Part shown: in pieces, positions 7,277 to 15,859 of the stretch | Numbering within the stretch: the first letter of the stretch is position 1 | Layout of the letters: the number at the start of each line of letters is the position of its first letter | Assembly (NCBI GenBank): GCA_937873145.1 | Contig: CALMVK010000342.1 | Location: forward strand, 1 to 36,551 | Direction of reading: 5' to 3' | Length of the DNA stretch: 36,551 nt | Origin: an uncultured Granulicella sp. | GTDB lineage: Bacteria > Acidobacteriota > Terriglobia > Terriglobales > Acidobacteriaceae | Position numbers and translations under genes: made by a program | Notes under the pieces: generated by a model | Told to the model about the DNA's origin: nothing | The model's input: the letters and a program-made list of their open reading frames with translations, nothing else | Database searches by the model: none

Positions 7277-8899
7277 CTAGGCCTTTGCGGGAATCAGGAA
7301 GGTCAGCGTAGCCAGGTAAGCTCGGCGCAGCTTGCCGGGAAAGCGGTTGCCGAGTGGCGCAAGCCGTTGCCGGTCAGAGGCCTCAAGGCCATGCAGCGAT
7401 TTGACCGAGAGCATGTAAACCGCTGCTCCGGCCACTACAGACAGCACCAATCCGGCAAACTCCGGCATGGCGCGGGTTATCGCATAGGTAATTGCCCCCA
7501 TGATGCAGGCCGAGCCTCCCAGGCGCAGAAGGGCGCGTGTCGGTAGTTGAAAGACATAGAACTGCCGGGCCTGAAACCAGATGAAGCCGACCCCGGCAGC
7601 CTGCGCAAGGCCGTTGCCCCAAGCTGCCCCGACGGCGCCAAAACGGGGGATAAAGAGGAAATCGAGTGCAAGATTGAGGACTCCGGTGATGCTATACCAG
7701 ACGAGCAGCTGCTTCTGCCGGTCAGCCGCTCGGAGAAGCGTCTCCGGAAGCTCCTGGAACGCCCGCGGGATGGCAAGCAGCGACGCGACCACCAGCACCG
7801 GCACAGCGCCCGCATATTTGGCGCCATAGGTAAAGGTGACGGCAAGTGCGGCGATCGCGGCGGCTCCGACGTGGATGGGAAGCGAAACCAGCAGCAGATA
7901 ACGCGAGGCGTTTTTAACGATGCTGTCGACGCGGCCAGCGACCAGCACCCGATCAGGACGCGAGGCCTCGGCCATGAGGCTGACGGAGGTTGCGCCGCCA
8001 AAGGTACGCGGCACCAGCAACAGATTGTTCGTAAGACTGTAGCTGACGGAGTAGAAGGCGATTTGCTCAAGCCCAGAAAAGTACCGCAGGAAGACCATCT
8101 CGGAGCGGTCCCAGACGACTGACATCAGCAGTTGCAGGCCGAGCGCTTCCAGGCAAAAGCGGCGGATGCGGAGCTTGAGGGTGCGGTCGAGCGCATCGAG
8201 CGGCAATAAGGCTAGACGGCGATGAAGCGGTCCGGTGCGAAGAAGGACCTCAACGGTGCGGCCAAGCAGCAGCGCGGAAGCAATACCGATCAGCCCCCAA
8301 TGAAAGTAAAGGGTCAAGAGAAGCGTAGACGTATAAGAAAAGATGTAGGCCAGCGCGCTCAACGTATTGCGGGAGAGATCCTCAAAGGCAAGATTGGCCA
8401 TCGCCGGGATCCAGGACATGATTCCGGGAACAATGGACAGGATGAGCAAGGAGGCCATCAACCGGTAGCCGGGTTGGCCGAACAGGGCGACCGCGGCAAG
8501 ACCAAGGGCTGTGATGAGCAGTGCACCTGCGAGTTGAAACCGGTAGGCGAGTTTGTAGACGGCATGCGCTGTGCCGGGCTTGTCCTGGGCGAGGAACTCA
8601 ACCATGTACTTACGCGTGGCGCCCGCAAGTCCGGAGCCGCTGGTGCGCGTCACCACCTGTACGAAGAAGTTGATGTATTGGAAGTAGCCAAGCTTTTCCG
8701 GGCCGAGATACCGTGCGACGGCGATCGAGGTGCCGAAGAAAATGACTGCCTCAAGCACCTGTTCGAGCCCATACCAGGCCGAATTTTTGAGTATGCGGCT
8801 GGCGGCGGACGGCCGGGAGGCGGACATTGGGTAAGCATAGCTGCCCGGGGAGGGAAACCCTAGTCCACCTGTAGGTGCGGCGTACACACTTTGTTGCAT
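7277..8899 (-). CDS. Polysaccharide flippase, MOP superfamily (Wzx-like)
   Basis: The 540-residue protein has 12-14 predicted membrane helices and the usual N-terminal signature ASRILKNSAWYGLEQVLEAVIFFGTSIAVARYLGPEKLGYFQYI. It also has a central VWDRSEMVFLRYFSGLEQIAFYSVSYSLTNNLL block, typical of Wzx/RfbX-type exporters. These proteins flip undecaprenyl-diphosphate-linked repeat units from the cytoplasmic to the periplasmic leaflet, upstream of a Wzy polymerase such as the product of 4693-6168. The start is uncertain: ATG at 8899 gives a Pro/Gly-rich leader, while ATG at 8827 (MSASRPSAAS) gives a more typical N-terminus; neither has a good ribosome site. Its 3' end lies 4 bp from the convergent gene, and its 5' end faces the epimerase gene. 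Confidence 0.9.
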   Translation of the reverse strand: MQQSVYAAPTGGLGFPSPGSYAYPMSASRPSAASRILKNSAWYGLEQVLEAVIFFGTSIAVARYLGPEKLGYFQYINFFVQVVTRTSGSGLAGATRKYMVEFLAQDKPGTAHAVYKLAYRFQLAGALLITALGLAAVALFGQPGYRLMASLLILSIVPGIMSWIPAMANLAFEDLSRNTLSALAYIFSYTSTLLLTLYFHWGLIGIASALLLGRTVEVLLRTGPLHRRLALLPLDALDRTLKLRIRRFCLEALGLQLLMSVVWDRSEMVFLRYFSGLEQIAFYSVSYSLTNNLLLVPRTFGGATSVSLMAEASRPDRVLVAGRVDSIVKNASRYLLLVSLPIHVGAAAIAALAVTFTYGAKYAGAVPVLVVASLLAIPRAFQELPETLLRAADRQKQLLVWYSITGVLNLALDFLFIPRFGAVGAAWGNGLAQAAGVGFIWFQARQFYVFQLPTRALLRLGGSACIMGAITYAITRAMPEFAGLVLSVVAGAAVYMLSVKSLHGLEASDRQRLAPLGNRFPGKLRRAYLATLTFLIPAKA

Positions 8900-8951
8900 A
8901 TAAGCAGCAGGGGCAACGGTGATAGCTTATTCGTGGAGACGTGTACGACAC

Positions 8952-9893
8952 ATGGCGAAAGTGCTCATCACGGGGATAGCGGGGTTCATCGGTTCAAGCA
9001 TTGCGCGCGCGCTCCTAGCAGAGGGTGCCACCGTCGTTGGCCTGGACAATATGAGTACGGGCAAATTTGCGAACCTTGAGGGTATTGCCGGACAAATCGA
9101 CCTGCGCCAGGCTGACGTAGTCGATCGAGAGGCACTTGAACATGCCTGCCGCGGCGTCGAGTATGTCTTTCATGAAGCGGCCATCGCCTCCGTCGCGCTC
9201 TCAGTGACCGATCCCGTGGGAACCAACCGAACCAACCTGGATGGGACACTGTATGTGTTGGAGGCGGCGCGTCAGGCCGGCGTGAAGCGTGTTCTCTATG
9301 CGGCTTCGGCCGCGGCCTACGGCGATGCTCCGGAGCTGCCGAAGACGGAGGCTATGTTGCCTTCGCCGATCTCGGCGTATGCGGTGCAAAAGGTTGCGGG
9401 CGAACATTATCTGGCGAGCTACTGCCGTACGTATGGTCTCGAAACCGTGGCGTTGCGGTACTTCAATGTGTTTGGTCCACGGCAGGATCCAAAGTCCGTG
9501 TACTCCGGGGTGCTCGCGCGCTTCATTGCGCAGATGGCCAAGGGAGAGACCCCTACCATCTTCGGCGATGGGCAGACCAGCCGGGATTTTGTGTATATCG
9601 AGAACGTAGTCTGCGCGAATCTTTTGGCCGCGAAGACGACCGCACCAGTGGCAGGCAAGGTCTTCAATATTGCGACGGGCAAGCGGACGACGTTGCTGGA
9701 GGCGTATGAGGAGATCAAGCGCGTGGTTGGCTATACCGGATCGGTACACTTCGAGCCGGAACGCACAGGGGATATTCAGCACTCGCTGGCAGACATCACG
9801 CTGGCCCGCAATACGTTTGGGTATGAAGTGTCGGCAGATTTCCGCTTCGGGTTGGAACAAACGATTGCGTGGTACCTCGACCAGTCCGCTTAG
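8952..9893 (+). CDS. NAD-dependent sugar epimerase/dehydratase (GalE-like extended SDR)
   Basis: The ATG at 8952, with GGAG shortly upstream, starts MAKVLITGIAGFIGSSIARALL; the in-frame codon at 8919 adds 11 unlikely residues. The product is 313 residues, normal for extended short-chain dehydrogenases. Visible motifs are the NAD-binding TGxxGFIG (residues 7-14), LDNMSTGK, the active-site pair Tyr143 and Lys147 (SAYAVQK), Ser119 in AASAAAYG, and the sugar-nucleotide segment LRYFNVFGPRQDP, then RDFVYIENV. This pattern is closest to UDP-glucose or UDP-N-acetylglucosamine 4-epimerases that supply activated sugars to glycosyltransferases. The exact substrate cannot be told from sequence. The stop codon abuts that of the convergent glycosyltransferase gene, with no spacer. 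Confidence 0.88.
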   Translation: MAKVLITGIAGFIGSSIARALLAEGATVVGLDNMSTGKFANLEGIAGQIDLRQADVVDREALEHACRGVEYVFHEAAIASVALSVTDPVGTNRTNLDGTLYVLEAARQAGVKRVLYAASAAAYGDAPELPKTEAMLPSPISAYAVQKVAGEHYLASYCRTYGLETVALRYFNVFGPRQDPKSVYSGVLARFIAQMAKGETPTIFGDGQTSRDFVYIENVVCANLLAAKTTAPVAGKVFNIATGKRTTLLEAYEEIKRVVGYTGSVHFEPERTGDIQHSLADITLARNTFGYEVSADFRFGLEQTIAWYLDQSA

Positions 9894-11066
9894 CTAGCTC
9901 GCCGAGGACACCTGGTCCAAACCCTGGTAGAGGTCCTGAGCCACGTCGGACCAGCTGCGGCTGTGCCGGGAGGAGATGGTTTCAGCATCCCAGGGCCGGA
10001 CGAGGACTTCGTTGAGCGCGCGGGCGAGCGCGTGGGCGTCGTGGTCCGGAATCAGGCACCCACAGGTTTCGTCCATCAGCTCGGGAATGCCTCCGACATT
10101 GGTGGCCACCAGGGGCCGTCCGGCGGCGAGCGCTTCCAGCACAACATTGGGACAGCCTTCGCGATAGCTGGGCAGGGTGACCAGATCGGCGGCTGCCATC
10201 CATTGGGCAACCTTTGTGGTCGGGCAGGAGGGAATCAGCGTGACTTGTTCGCCAAGGGTGTGCCGGGCGATGGCGGCGGTGAGGACAGGTCGATCGGGCC
10301 CGTCGCCGATAAGGTAACAGTGCGCGTCCGGCCGATTCGGGCGCAGCTCAGCCATGGCTTCAATGAGCTCCATGAGACCTTTGCGGAGGTCGAGACGCCC
10401 GACGTAGACGATGATCTCCGCCGACGGATCGAGCGAGAGCGCCTGGCGTGCTTCGCTGCGGTCGCGTGGATAAAAGACGGAGGTGTCGCAGCCGTTGAGG
10501 ATGGCTTTTGTGCGGGCTGCCGGGGCACCGAGGCGGATCGCCGTCGTGCGTAGGTCGTCGCTAACTGTAACGGTTTGACTGGCATGCCGGAGAGTAAACC
10601 GGGTGAGTGCGGCTACGAGTTGGTCGCTCATGCGGTTGAGGTCCGAGCCGATCGCGGTAAGGACGACCGGCACTTTGAGGGCGCGGGCGATCCGCAGCGC
10701 GGCAAAGCCATCCGGGTAGACGACGTAATTGAGGATAAGGTGAGGGGCGAAGGCTCGGACAAAGGGGAGCAGACGCGCGCTCATCGCCCAACCATTGAGC
10801 GGCCGCGAGATTACGGGTAGCACGGGGTACGGGATGTATGTGACCGGGACGCCGGGTGGACTCCAGGTGCGATCAAGTGCGGAACGGCGGGCGCTGGCGG
10901 GGGTGAGCGAGGCGGGATAGCGAGCCTCGGGATAGAAGACGTGCAGATCGCACAGCTCGGCGAGCGGACGCAGGGTTTGGTAGGCGGAGTGGCCGGCCCA
11001 GGGCTGGGCGGACGTGGGAAAGTACTGCGTGACGACGGCGACACGCAGGCGCTTGCGGTCAGCCAC
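9894..11066 (-). CDS. Glycosyltransferase family 4
   Basis: The product (about 390 residues) is a GT-B retaining glycosyltransferase. The N-terminal half has RVAVVTQYFPTSAQPWAGHSAYQTLRPL and LILNYVVYPDGFAALRIARALKVPVVLTAIGSDLN. The C-terminal half has IIVYVGRLDLRKGLMELIEAMAEL, YLIGDGPDRPVL and the donor-binding E(x7)E segment REGCPNVVLEALAAGRPLVATNVGGIPELM. The likely start is the GTG at 11066 (or the GTG at 11072), which lies just upstream of the stop of the preceding gene on the same strand. The two genes therefore overlap by about 8 bp and are probably translationally coupled. The frame continues open to 11225, but that extension is coded by the other gene. It probably adds one sugar to the lipid-linked EPS repeat unit on the cytoplasmic side. 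Confidence 0.9.
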   Translation of the reverse strand: MADRKRLRVAVVTQYFPTSAQPWAGHSAYQTLRPLAELCDLHVFYPEARYPASLTPASARRSALDRTWSPPGVPVTYIPYPVLPVISRPLNGWAMSARLLPFVRAFAPHLILNYVVYPDGFAALRIARALKVPVVLTAIGSDLNRMSDQLVAALTRFTLRHASQTVTVSDDLRTTAIRLGAPAARTKAILNGCDTSVFYPRDRSEARQALSLDPSAEIIVYVGRLDLRKGLMELIEAMAELRPNRPDAHCYLIGDGPDRPVLTAAIARHTLGEQVTLIPSCPTTKVAQWMAAADLVTLPSYREGCPNVVLEALAAGRPLVATNVGGIPELMDETCGCLIPDHDAHALARALNEVLVRPWDAETISSRHSRSWSDVAQDLYQGLDQVSSAS

Positions 11067-12108
11067 GCGCACCTGCCGGGGCGTCGATGAGCGTGCGCAC
11101 GGCCTGGTACATCTGCCAGGCACTGGCCCAATGGAGCTCGAGGTTCTGCTCAGCGGCCGCTTCCGCGATCCAGCGAAACATGGACGCCAGAGCTCCGGGC
11201 TTGGCAGCCGTGCCGAGCAGGGCACCGGCGTTGTCCTCGCGCGCGCTATGGCCGTAGAGCTTTAGGAAGATGTCTTCGCCGATGCGTGGCGCGAGCGCCA
11301 GCCAGCCGTCGACTCGGGCGCGGGTAGGCGGGTCGTAGTGGGCAAGCTCGCCGGTCTCGATCCGCGGCATCCAGCGCTCGCGAAAACGTAGTCCGGCTGG
11401 GCCGGGGATCATCAGGAGATCGCCTCTAACTCCGCCGCCGAGGCTGGCTTCAATGCCGGAGTCGAAACCGCGCGGGCGGGTAGGATCGCCAGTGGTCCAA
11501 TAGATTTGGTTGAGGATGCGCGACTGGGTAGGGGAGGGAATCGAGGGCATGGTGAAGTCGGCATAGCAGCCGAGATCGCGGAGCAGCTGGAGCTCGCCGG
11601 TTACGCCGCACCAACGGCCATCGGGGCGGGAGTTGTCGAGCGCCCAGTTGCCATGGATGAAGCCGAAGACGATGCGGCCATCCTGGCAGCGGAGTAGTCC
11701 ATGTCGCTCGTAGAGGCAGTCGCGGAAGTCTGCCATCTTCTGTTGGAAGGTGGCGGCGGTGTCGTGATCGTGATGGATATGGATCTCGACGTCGGCGGTG
11801 TTGGTCTTGCATAGCGCGGCAAGAGCGTCGAGGATCTCGGGCTGGTACTCTTCCTGTGGGTAAAAACAGGTGAAGCAGGGACGCTGGCCGTTAGCGTCGC
11901 GCGGCGCGTCTTCTGCGATGCGAGGCCAGAGGTCCTGCCAGGTTTGCACGCGGCTAAGTGCGGTTCCGAGGGGATTCCCCGCCAGAGGCTCGTAGTGGTC
12001 GGTAATGGCAACCCATAGGCGGCGGGTCGGTGCGGGCCGGGCGATGCGCCTGGCTTGATCGCGGAGATAGCCTGGGAGCCATAGATGTGCGTGCTTCGGA
12101 ACGTTCAC
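11059..12108 (-). CDS. Polysaccharide-deacetylase-like protein of unknown function
   Basis: This 349-residue soluble protein has no signal peptide. Its conserved blocks are LWVAITDHYEPL (residues 31-42), CFTCFYPQEEYQPEILDALAALC, the histidine-rich VEIHIHHDHD (107-116), FGFIHGNWALDNSRPDGRWCGV (148-169), GCYADFTMPSIPSPTQSRILNQIYW and FLKLYGHSARE. The layout of an early Asp/His motif, a strand ending in several His, and a later HGNW resembles the NodB-type deacetylase/glycosidase barrel, but the canonical TxDD and H(S/T)xxH motifs are altered. I recall this family as a recurrent, uncharacterised member of exosortase-linked polysaccharide loci. The overlap with the following GT4 gene suggests that the two act on the same glycan. 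A metal-dependent deacetylase or epimerase-like role is inference. Confidence 0.75.
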   Translation of the reverse strand: MNVPKHAHLWLPGYLRDQARRIARPAPTRRLWVAITDHYEPLAGNPLGTALSRVQTWQDLWPRIAEDAPRDANGQRPCFTCFYPQEEYQPEILDALAALCKTNTADVEIHIHHDHDTAATFQQKMADFRDCLYERHGLLRCQDGRIVFGFIHGNWALDNSRPDGRWCGVTGELQLLRDLGCYADFTMPSIPSPTQSRILNQIYWTTGDPTRPRGFDSGIEASLGGGVRGDLLMIPGPAGLRFRERWMPRIETGELAHYDPPTRARVDGWLALAPRIGEDIFLKLYGHSAREDNAGALLGTAAKPGALASMFRWIAEAAAEQNLELHWASAWQMYQAVRTLIDAPAGARG

Positions 12109-12186
12109 GATAGTCCTGCGCGGAGCGATTCAGCGCTTTGCCCTAGTATGGCATTGGCGATCAGCGGGCGGAATGCCCCAAAGATG

Positions 12187-12204
12187 GATTATTTTCAAAT
12201 AATC
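12187..12204. promoter_or_regulatory. Perfect 18-bp AT-rich palindrome between divergent genes
   Basis: GATTATTT-TC-AAATAATC is a perfect inverted repeat with 8-bp arms. It lies in the 132-bp gap between the deacetylase-like gene (leftward) and the GT4 gene (rightward, ATG at 12241). Neither neighbouring gene ends here, so it is not their terminator. A shared operator for a dimeric regulator is the simplest reading. Confidence 0.55.
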
Positions 12205-12240
12205 GCTCAAGTTTTATTCAGATAGGCCGATAAAGACTCC

Positions 12241-13305
12241 ATGAAGATCGTTCATGTCGTGTACAGCCTGGAACTAGGCGGCGCGGAAGTGCTGGTTGCG
12301 CAGCTTTGCCGAATGCAGCGGGCCAACGGGCACGATGTCTCAGTATGCGCGTATTCGTCGCTGGGGATCCTGGGACAGGAGTTGCAGGCAGACGGATTTT
12401 CCATTTATGTCCCGGGTGAGGCCCCTCCTGCGTTGACCATGCTGCGATATTTCCGGCACTTCCGGGCGCTGCGTCCGGACGTAGTGCACTGCCACAATCC
12501 GGCTCCTACGCTGCAGGCAGCGATGAGTGCGCGGCTGGCCGGTGCCCGCAGTGTGATCGCGACTCGACACAGCCTGGTGGCTCCTCCGTATGACATGGCA
12601 GCGGAGATCAAATTCAGCCTGCTCTCCTATTTTTGCGATTGGGTCGTGGGGATCTGCGAGGCCACCTGTGCAAACCTGCGCGGAGCGCCTTTTGCTCGCA
12701 AAGATCGGACGGTCCGCGTCTATAACGGAGCTGCGCCGATCAAATGGACAGGGGTAGCACCGCTAGAGAAGCGTGGCTTTACGATGCTCTTCCTTGGTCG
12801 GCTGGCCGAGGTCAAAGATCTCGGAACCTTGATTAGAGCGACGGCTCTGGCACGGGAGAGAGTTCGGGATCTTGAGTTATGGATTGTGGGTGATGGTCCG
12901 GTCCGGGGCGAGCTTGAAGCGCTCTGTGCGGAGCTCAATGTCACGAAGGCAGTACGCTTCTGGGGACGGCAGATGCACACAGCCCAGTTCTATCAAGCGG
13001 CCGATGTGTTTGCGATGTCCTCCGTCTCAGAAGGTCTACCGATGTCTCTGTTGCAGGCGATGTCGGTGGGAGTTCCCGCGCTGGTGACGGATGTGGGAGG
13101 GATGGCGGAGGTGGTGCGCTTAGCGAAGTGCGGTTTGACGGCTTCGGTTGGCGACTGGCGCACGATGGCTGAGCAGATCGTTCGCCTTGCCGAAGAGCCA
13201 GATCTGCGGGCGCAGTTAGGAGAGTGTGGTCGCCGGGCCTACCAGGCGGAGTTCACCCTCGACCAGATGGAAGCGGAGTACAGGAAGCTGTATGTGCGGT
13301 CATAA
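12241..13305 (+). CDS. Glycosyltransferase family 4, EPS-associated
   Basis: The ATG at 12241 starts MKIVHVVYSLELGGAEVLVAQLCRMQRANGHDVSVCAY, the classic N-terminus of GT4 enzymes in exosortase-linked EPS loci. The 354-residue protein continues with VVHCHNPAPTLQAAMSARLAGARSVIATRHS, FTMLFLGRLAEVKDLGTLIRATAL, ELWIVGDGPVRGELE and the donor-site segment SSVSEGLPMSLLQAMSVGVPALVTDVGGMAEVV. In that segment the second Glu of the E(x7)E motif is Gln, a variant that is common in this subgroup. It presumably transfers a hexose to the growing lipid-linked repeat unit. It is the only rightward gene in this stretch, preceded by a palindrome-bearing promoter gap and ending 8 bp before the stop of the convergent EPS operon. 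Confidence 0.88.
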   Translation: MKIVHVVYSLELGGAEVLVAQLCRMQRANGHDVSVCAYSSLGILGQELQADGFSIYVPGEAPPALTMLRYFRHFRALRPDVVHCHNPAPTLQAAMSARLAGARSVIATRHSLVAPPYDMAAEIKFSLLSYFCDWVVGICEATCANLRGAPFARKDRTVRVYNGAAPIKWTGVAPLEKRGFTMLFLGRLAEVKDLGTLIRATALARERVRDLELWIVGDGPVRGELEALCAELNVTKAVRFWGRQMHTAQFYQAADVFAMSSVSEGLPMSLLQAMSVGVPALVTDVGGMAEVVRLAKCGLTASVGDWRTMAEQIVRLAEEPDLRAQLGECGRRAYQAEFTLDQMEAEYRKLYVRS

Positions 13306-13313
13306 CATGTGGG

Positions 13314-14483
13314 TCAGGGCTGGTGTTGCTGGGAGATGGGGGTGGCGGACCAGATCTTCCAGAGCGGGCCCCGGGTGAAGAGGAACTTGTAGAGGCCGCC
13401 GACGGCCGCAGCATTCAGAACCAGCAGCGCACTGGCGGGCGTTGCTAACCGATGCAGGAGGGGAATGCGCACGCGGAGCGCGACGAAGGCCATCAGCCAG
13501 AAGACAATTTGTAGCGCGGCAAAGCAGGTAAAAGCCGTGTCGTTCAATCCGAGAAAGACGGAGGTAACAACCAGAGCCACGAAGCAGTAGGGGACTACCA
13601 GGCGCAACAGCTTATGCGAGATAAGCTGCCAGAGAACGCGGTTTTTTGGGGTTAGAAGCCACGGAGCGGCCGAGAGTAGCTGAAAGTTGCCAGCGAGTGT
13701 GCGCACCTTGCGGGTGTACTCGCCAGTCGTCTTGCCGGGCCATGTATCGATGACCAGAGCGGTACGGTCGAGTACGCTGCGATAGCCTTGACGGAGGATA
13801 GAGAGCGGCTGAAACATGTCGTCGAGGATGAGGCCGGGCGGATAGTTCGAGGCGAGCGATCGGCGTATGGCGTAAAAACCGCCATAGACTCCGACAGGGG
13901 AGTCATAGGCGGCTTCGCAGTTGCGGATCCATTGCTCATATCGCCAGTAAAGACCGCTGACGGCAGAGGTAGTGGCGTCATGACCTTGAGACGAGAGCAG
14001 GAGTTCACCGGCAACGCAGCCGACGCTTGGGTCTGCGAAGTTGGATAACAAGGAGGCGAGTGCTCCTTCGTCTACGCGCGGGCGGATGTCGACGAACAGC
14101 AGAATCTCGCCGAGCGCAGCGGCTACGCCATAGTTGAGTGCAGCGGCTTTACCAACCTGATGCTCCAGCCGGATGCTGCGCAAACGCGGGTCTTGCCGGC
14201 GCGCGAGCAGCGAAGAGGTCGCATCGTTGGAGCCGTCTGACACGACGATTACTTCACGCACTAGGTCAGGCGAGAGCGCCAGCAGATGATCAAGCTTGCT
14301 CTCGAGGATGGCGGCCCCATTGTGTACGGCCATCACGATGCTGACCGGTGCGGACGAACGCGCAGGCCAAGGTGCGCGCAGCCAAGGCCGCGGACGCAAA
14401 CGGGCAAGCAGTGCGATGGCGAGCGGATACCCTGCATAGGTGTACAACACGAGGGCGAGCGATCCCCAGAAGAGCAGTCTCAC
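13314..14483 (-). CDS. Membrane glycosyltransferase family 2
   Basis: The 389-residue product has one N-terminal membrane helix (LLFWGSLALVLYTYAGYPLAIALL), a cytosolic GT2 domain and three C-terminal helices. This is the layout of processive or lipid-acceptor GT2 enzymes. The domain shows VSIVMAVHNGAAILESKLDHLL, VVSDGSNDATSSLL, the metal-site segment LLFVDIRPRVDEGAL, and the acceptor segment LILDDMFQPLSILRQGYRSVLD followed by RKVRTLAGNFQLL. The usual second Asp of the DxD motif is replaced (DIRPR), a change also seen in related GT2 proteins. The start is a GTG at 14483 that overlaps the TGA of the preceding gene (GTGA at 14480-14483), indicating translational coupling. It is the last gene of the seven-gene EPS operon and probably adds a sugar after priming by the upstream sugar transferase. 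Confidence 0.88.
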   Translation of the reverse strand: MRLLFWGSLALVLYTYAGYPLAIALLARLRPRPWLRAPWPARSSAPVSIVMAVHNGAAILESKLDHLLALSPDLVREVIVVSDGSNDATSSLLARRQDPRLRSIRLEHQVGKAAALNYGVAAALGEILLFVDIRPRVDEGALASLLSNFADPSVGCVAGELLLSSQGHDATTSAVSGLYWRYEQWIRNCEAAYDSPVGVYGGFYAIRRSLASNYPPGLILDDMFQPLSILRQGYRSVLDRTALVIDTWPGKTTGEYTRKVRTLAGNFQLLSAAPWLLTPKNRVLWQLISHKLLRLVVPYCFVALVVTSVFLGLNDTAFTCFAALQIVFWLMAFVALRVRIPLLHRLATPASALLVLNAAAVGGLYKFLFTRGPLWKIWSATPISQQHQP

Positions 14484-15859
14484 TGAGCTCCCCGGCGGCG
14501 CAGGATGATCTTGATGGTCTCGAACATGATGAGCAGATCAAGGCCCAGTGACATGTGCTTGATGTAGTAGAGGTCGTATTCGAGCTTTTCCTTGGTCTCC
14601 GCGAGCGTGGCTCCGTAGCCATAACGAACCTGCGCCCATCCGGTCAGGCCGGGACGGATCAGGTGGCGGAGGTTGTAAAAGGGCAGTTGTTCTGCGAGCA
14701 TCGGGACGAACTCCGGACGCTCAGGACGTGGACCGACGAAGCCCATGTCTCCCTTGAGCACATTCCAGAGTTGGGGGATTTCGTCGATGCGGGTCTTGCG
14801 CATGAAACGACCGATCGGGGTGACGCGCGGGTCATTCTTGGTGGCCCATTGGGCACCGGCAACCTCGGCATCCGTGCGCATGGAGCGGAACTTCAAGACG
14901 GCAAAGTTACGTCCGCCCACACCAACGCGAATCTGTTTGAAGAAGATGGGTCCTGGCGAGGAGAGGCGAACGGCAAGCACGACAAAAGGGAAGAAGGGCG
15001 CAAAGAGTAGCAGGCCAACTCCGGCGGCGAGAATGGAGACGAGCTGCCGCAAGAGCTGCTGGGAGGGACGGACGCGAAAGCCTTCGCTGTAGAGGAAGTT
15101 GCTTGGCCGCAAACCGTCGAGGGGGATTTTGCCCGAAAGCCGTTCGCGCAGGCTGCCTACCTCCTCAACGATAACGCCGCGAAAACGCAAATCGAGCAGC
15201 TCTTGTACAGGCAACTCGCCGCGCTGCAGGTCCATGGCGACGATGATGCGATGGATTTCGGGCCGGGCAGTGGAGATTTTCTCAAGCTGATTCACCCAGT
15301 ACTGCCGCCGAATAGCTTGCTCGTACTGAATATCCTCCCAATCGACGACCTCCATGCCGACATCAGGCCGAGTGCGCAGAAGCTCGACGGTAGCGCGCGC
15401 TGTCTCCCCTGAGCCGATCACGTACACGCGCTCCCGAAAGAAGCTAAGCCACACAATCCAATCGTAGGCGCGTCGCCAGGCGATCAGCGCAAGAGTTAAG
15501 AGTAGAAAGCCGATCAGCGGCACGTTCTTCGCGATGCCGACCTCGGGAAAAAAGTACATCAGCGCCGAGGTGATAAAACAGTCGAAGGCAAGGACCAGCA
15601 GAACGCGGAAAAAGACGTCGAAACGCGAGGAGACAAGCTGCGGCTCATAGAGGTCGAAATAATAGGAAAGAATGAGCGTAATGGCGGTCACTCCGCCAAT
15701 CTCCCACCAGCCTCGCTCGTAGTTCAAGGCAATGTAGGCGTCTCCTGTTCCCATTGCGATCAACGTGGCGATGAAAAAGCAGCTCGCCACAAGGATCGCT
15801 TCACAGAGCGGCAGGATAACCGTCCGCGTGGGGTAATACACGTTCAGAAAACGAATCAT
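14480..15859 (-). CDS. Polyprenyl glycosylphosphotransferase, EpsB type (EPS priming enzyme)
   Basis: The 459-residue product has four N-terminal membrane helices, a soluble nucleotide-fold segment (VYVIGSGETARATVELLRTRPDVGMEVVDWED), a fifth helix and a C-terminal bacterial sugar transferase domain. That domain carries FFKQIRVGVGGRNFAVLKFRSMRTDAE, TRIDEIPQLWNVLKGDMGFVGPRPERPEFV and RPGLTGWAQVRYGYGATLAETKEKLEYDLYYIKHMSL, which include the catalytic Asp-Glu pair and the phosphate-binding Arg residues of the WbaP/PglC family. These enzymes transfer a sugar-1-phosphate from a UDP-sugar to undecaprenyl phosphate, the first membrane step of EPS assembly. The C-terminal and DVEVVDWED-like features match the exosortase-associated EpsB subgroup as I remember it. 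Its ATG overlaps the stop of the kinase gene by 4 bp. Confidence 0.92.
   Translation of the reverse strand: MIRFLNVYYPTRTVILPLCEAILVASCFFIATLIAMGTGDAYIALNYERGWWEIGGVTAITLILSYYFDLYEPQLVSSRFDVFFRVLLVLAFDCFITSALMYFFPEVGIAKNVPLIGFLLLTLALIAWRRAYDWIVWLSFFRERVYVIGSGETARATVELLRTRPDVGMEVVDWEDIQYEQAIRRQYWVNQLEKISTARPEIHRIIVAMDLQRGELPVQELLDLRFRGVIVEEVGSLRERLSGKIPLDGLRPSNFLYSEGFRVRPSQQLLRQLVSILAAGVGLLLFAPFFPFVVLAVRLSSPGPIFFKQIRVGVGGRNFAVLKFRSMRTDAEVAGAQWATKNDPRVTPIGRFMRKTRIDEIPQLWNVLKGDMGFVGPRPERPEFVPMLAEQLPFYNLRHLIRPGLTGWAQVRYGYGATLAETKEKLEYDLYYIKHMSLGLDLLIMFETIKIILRRRGAQ

Noticed and set aside
9879..9917. Inverted repeat GACCAG...CTGGTC around the abutting stop codons of the epimerase and GT4 genes, considered as a bidirectional terminator.
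   Set aside because: Both arms encode Asp-Gln near the C-termini of the two proteins, the loop is long and there is no U-run, so coincidence is the simpler explanation.
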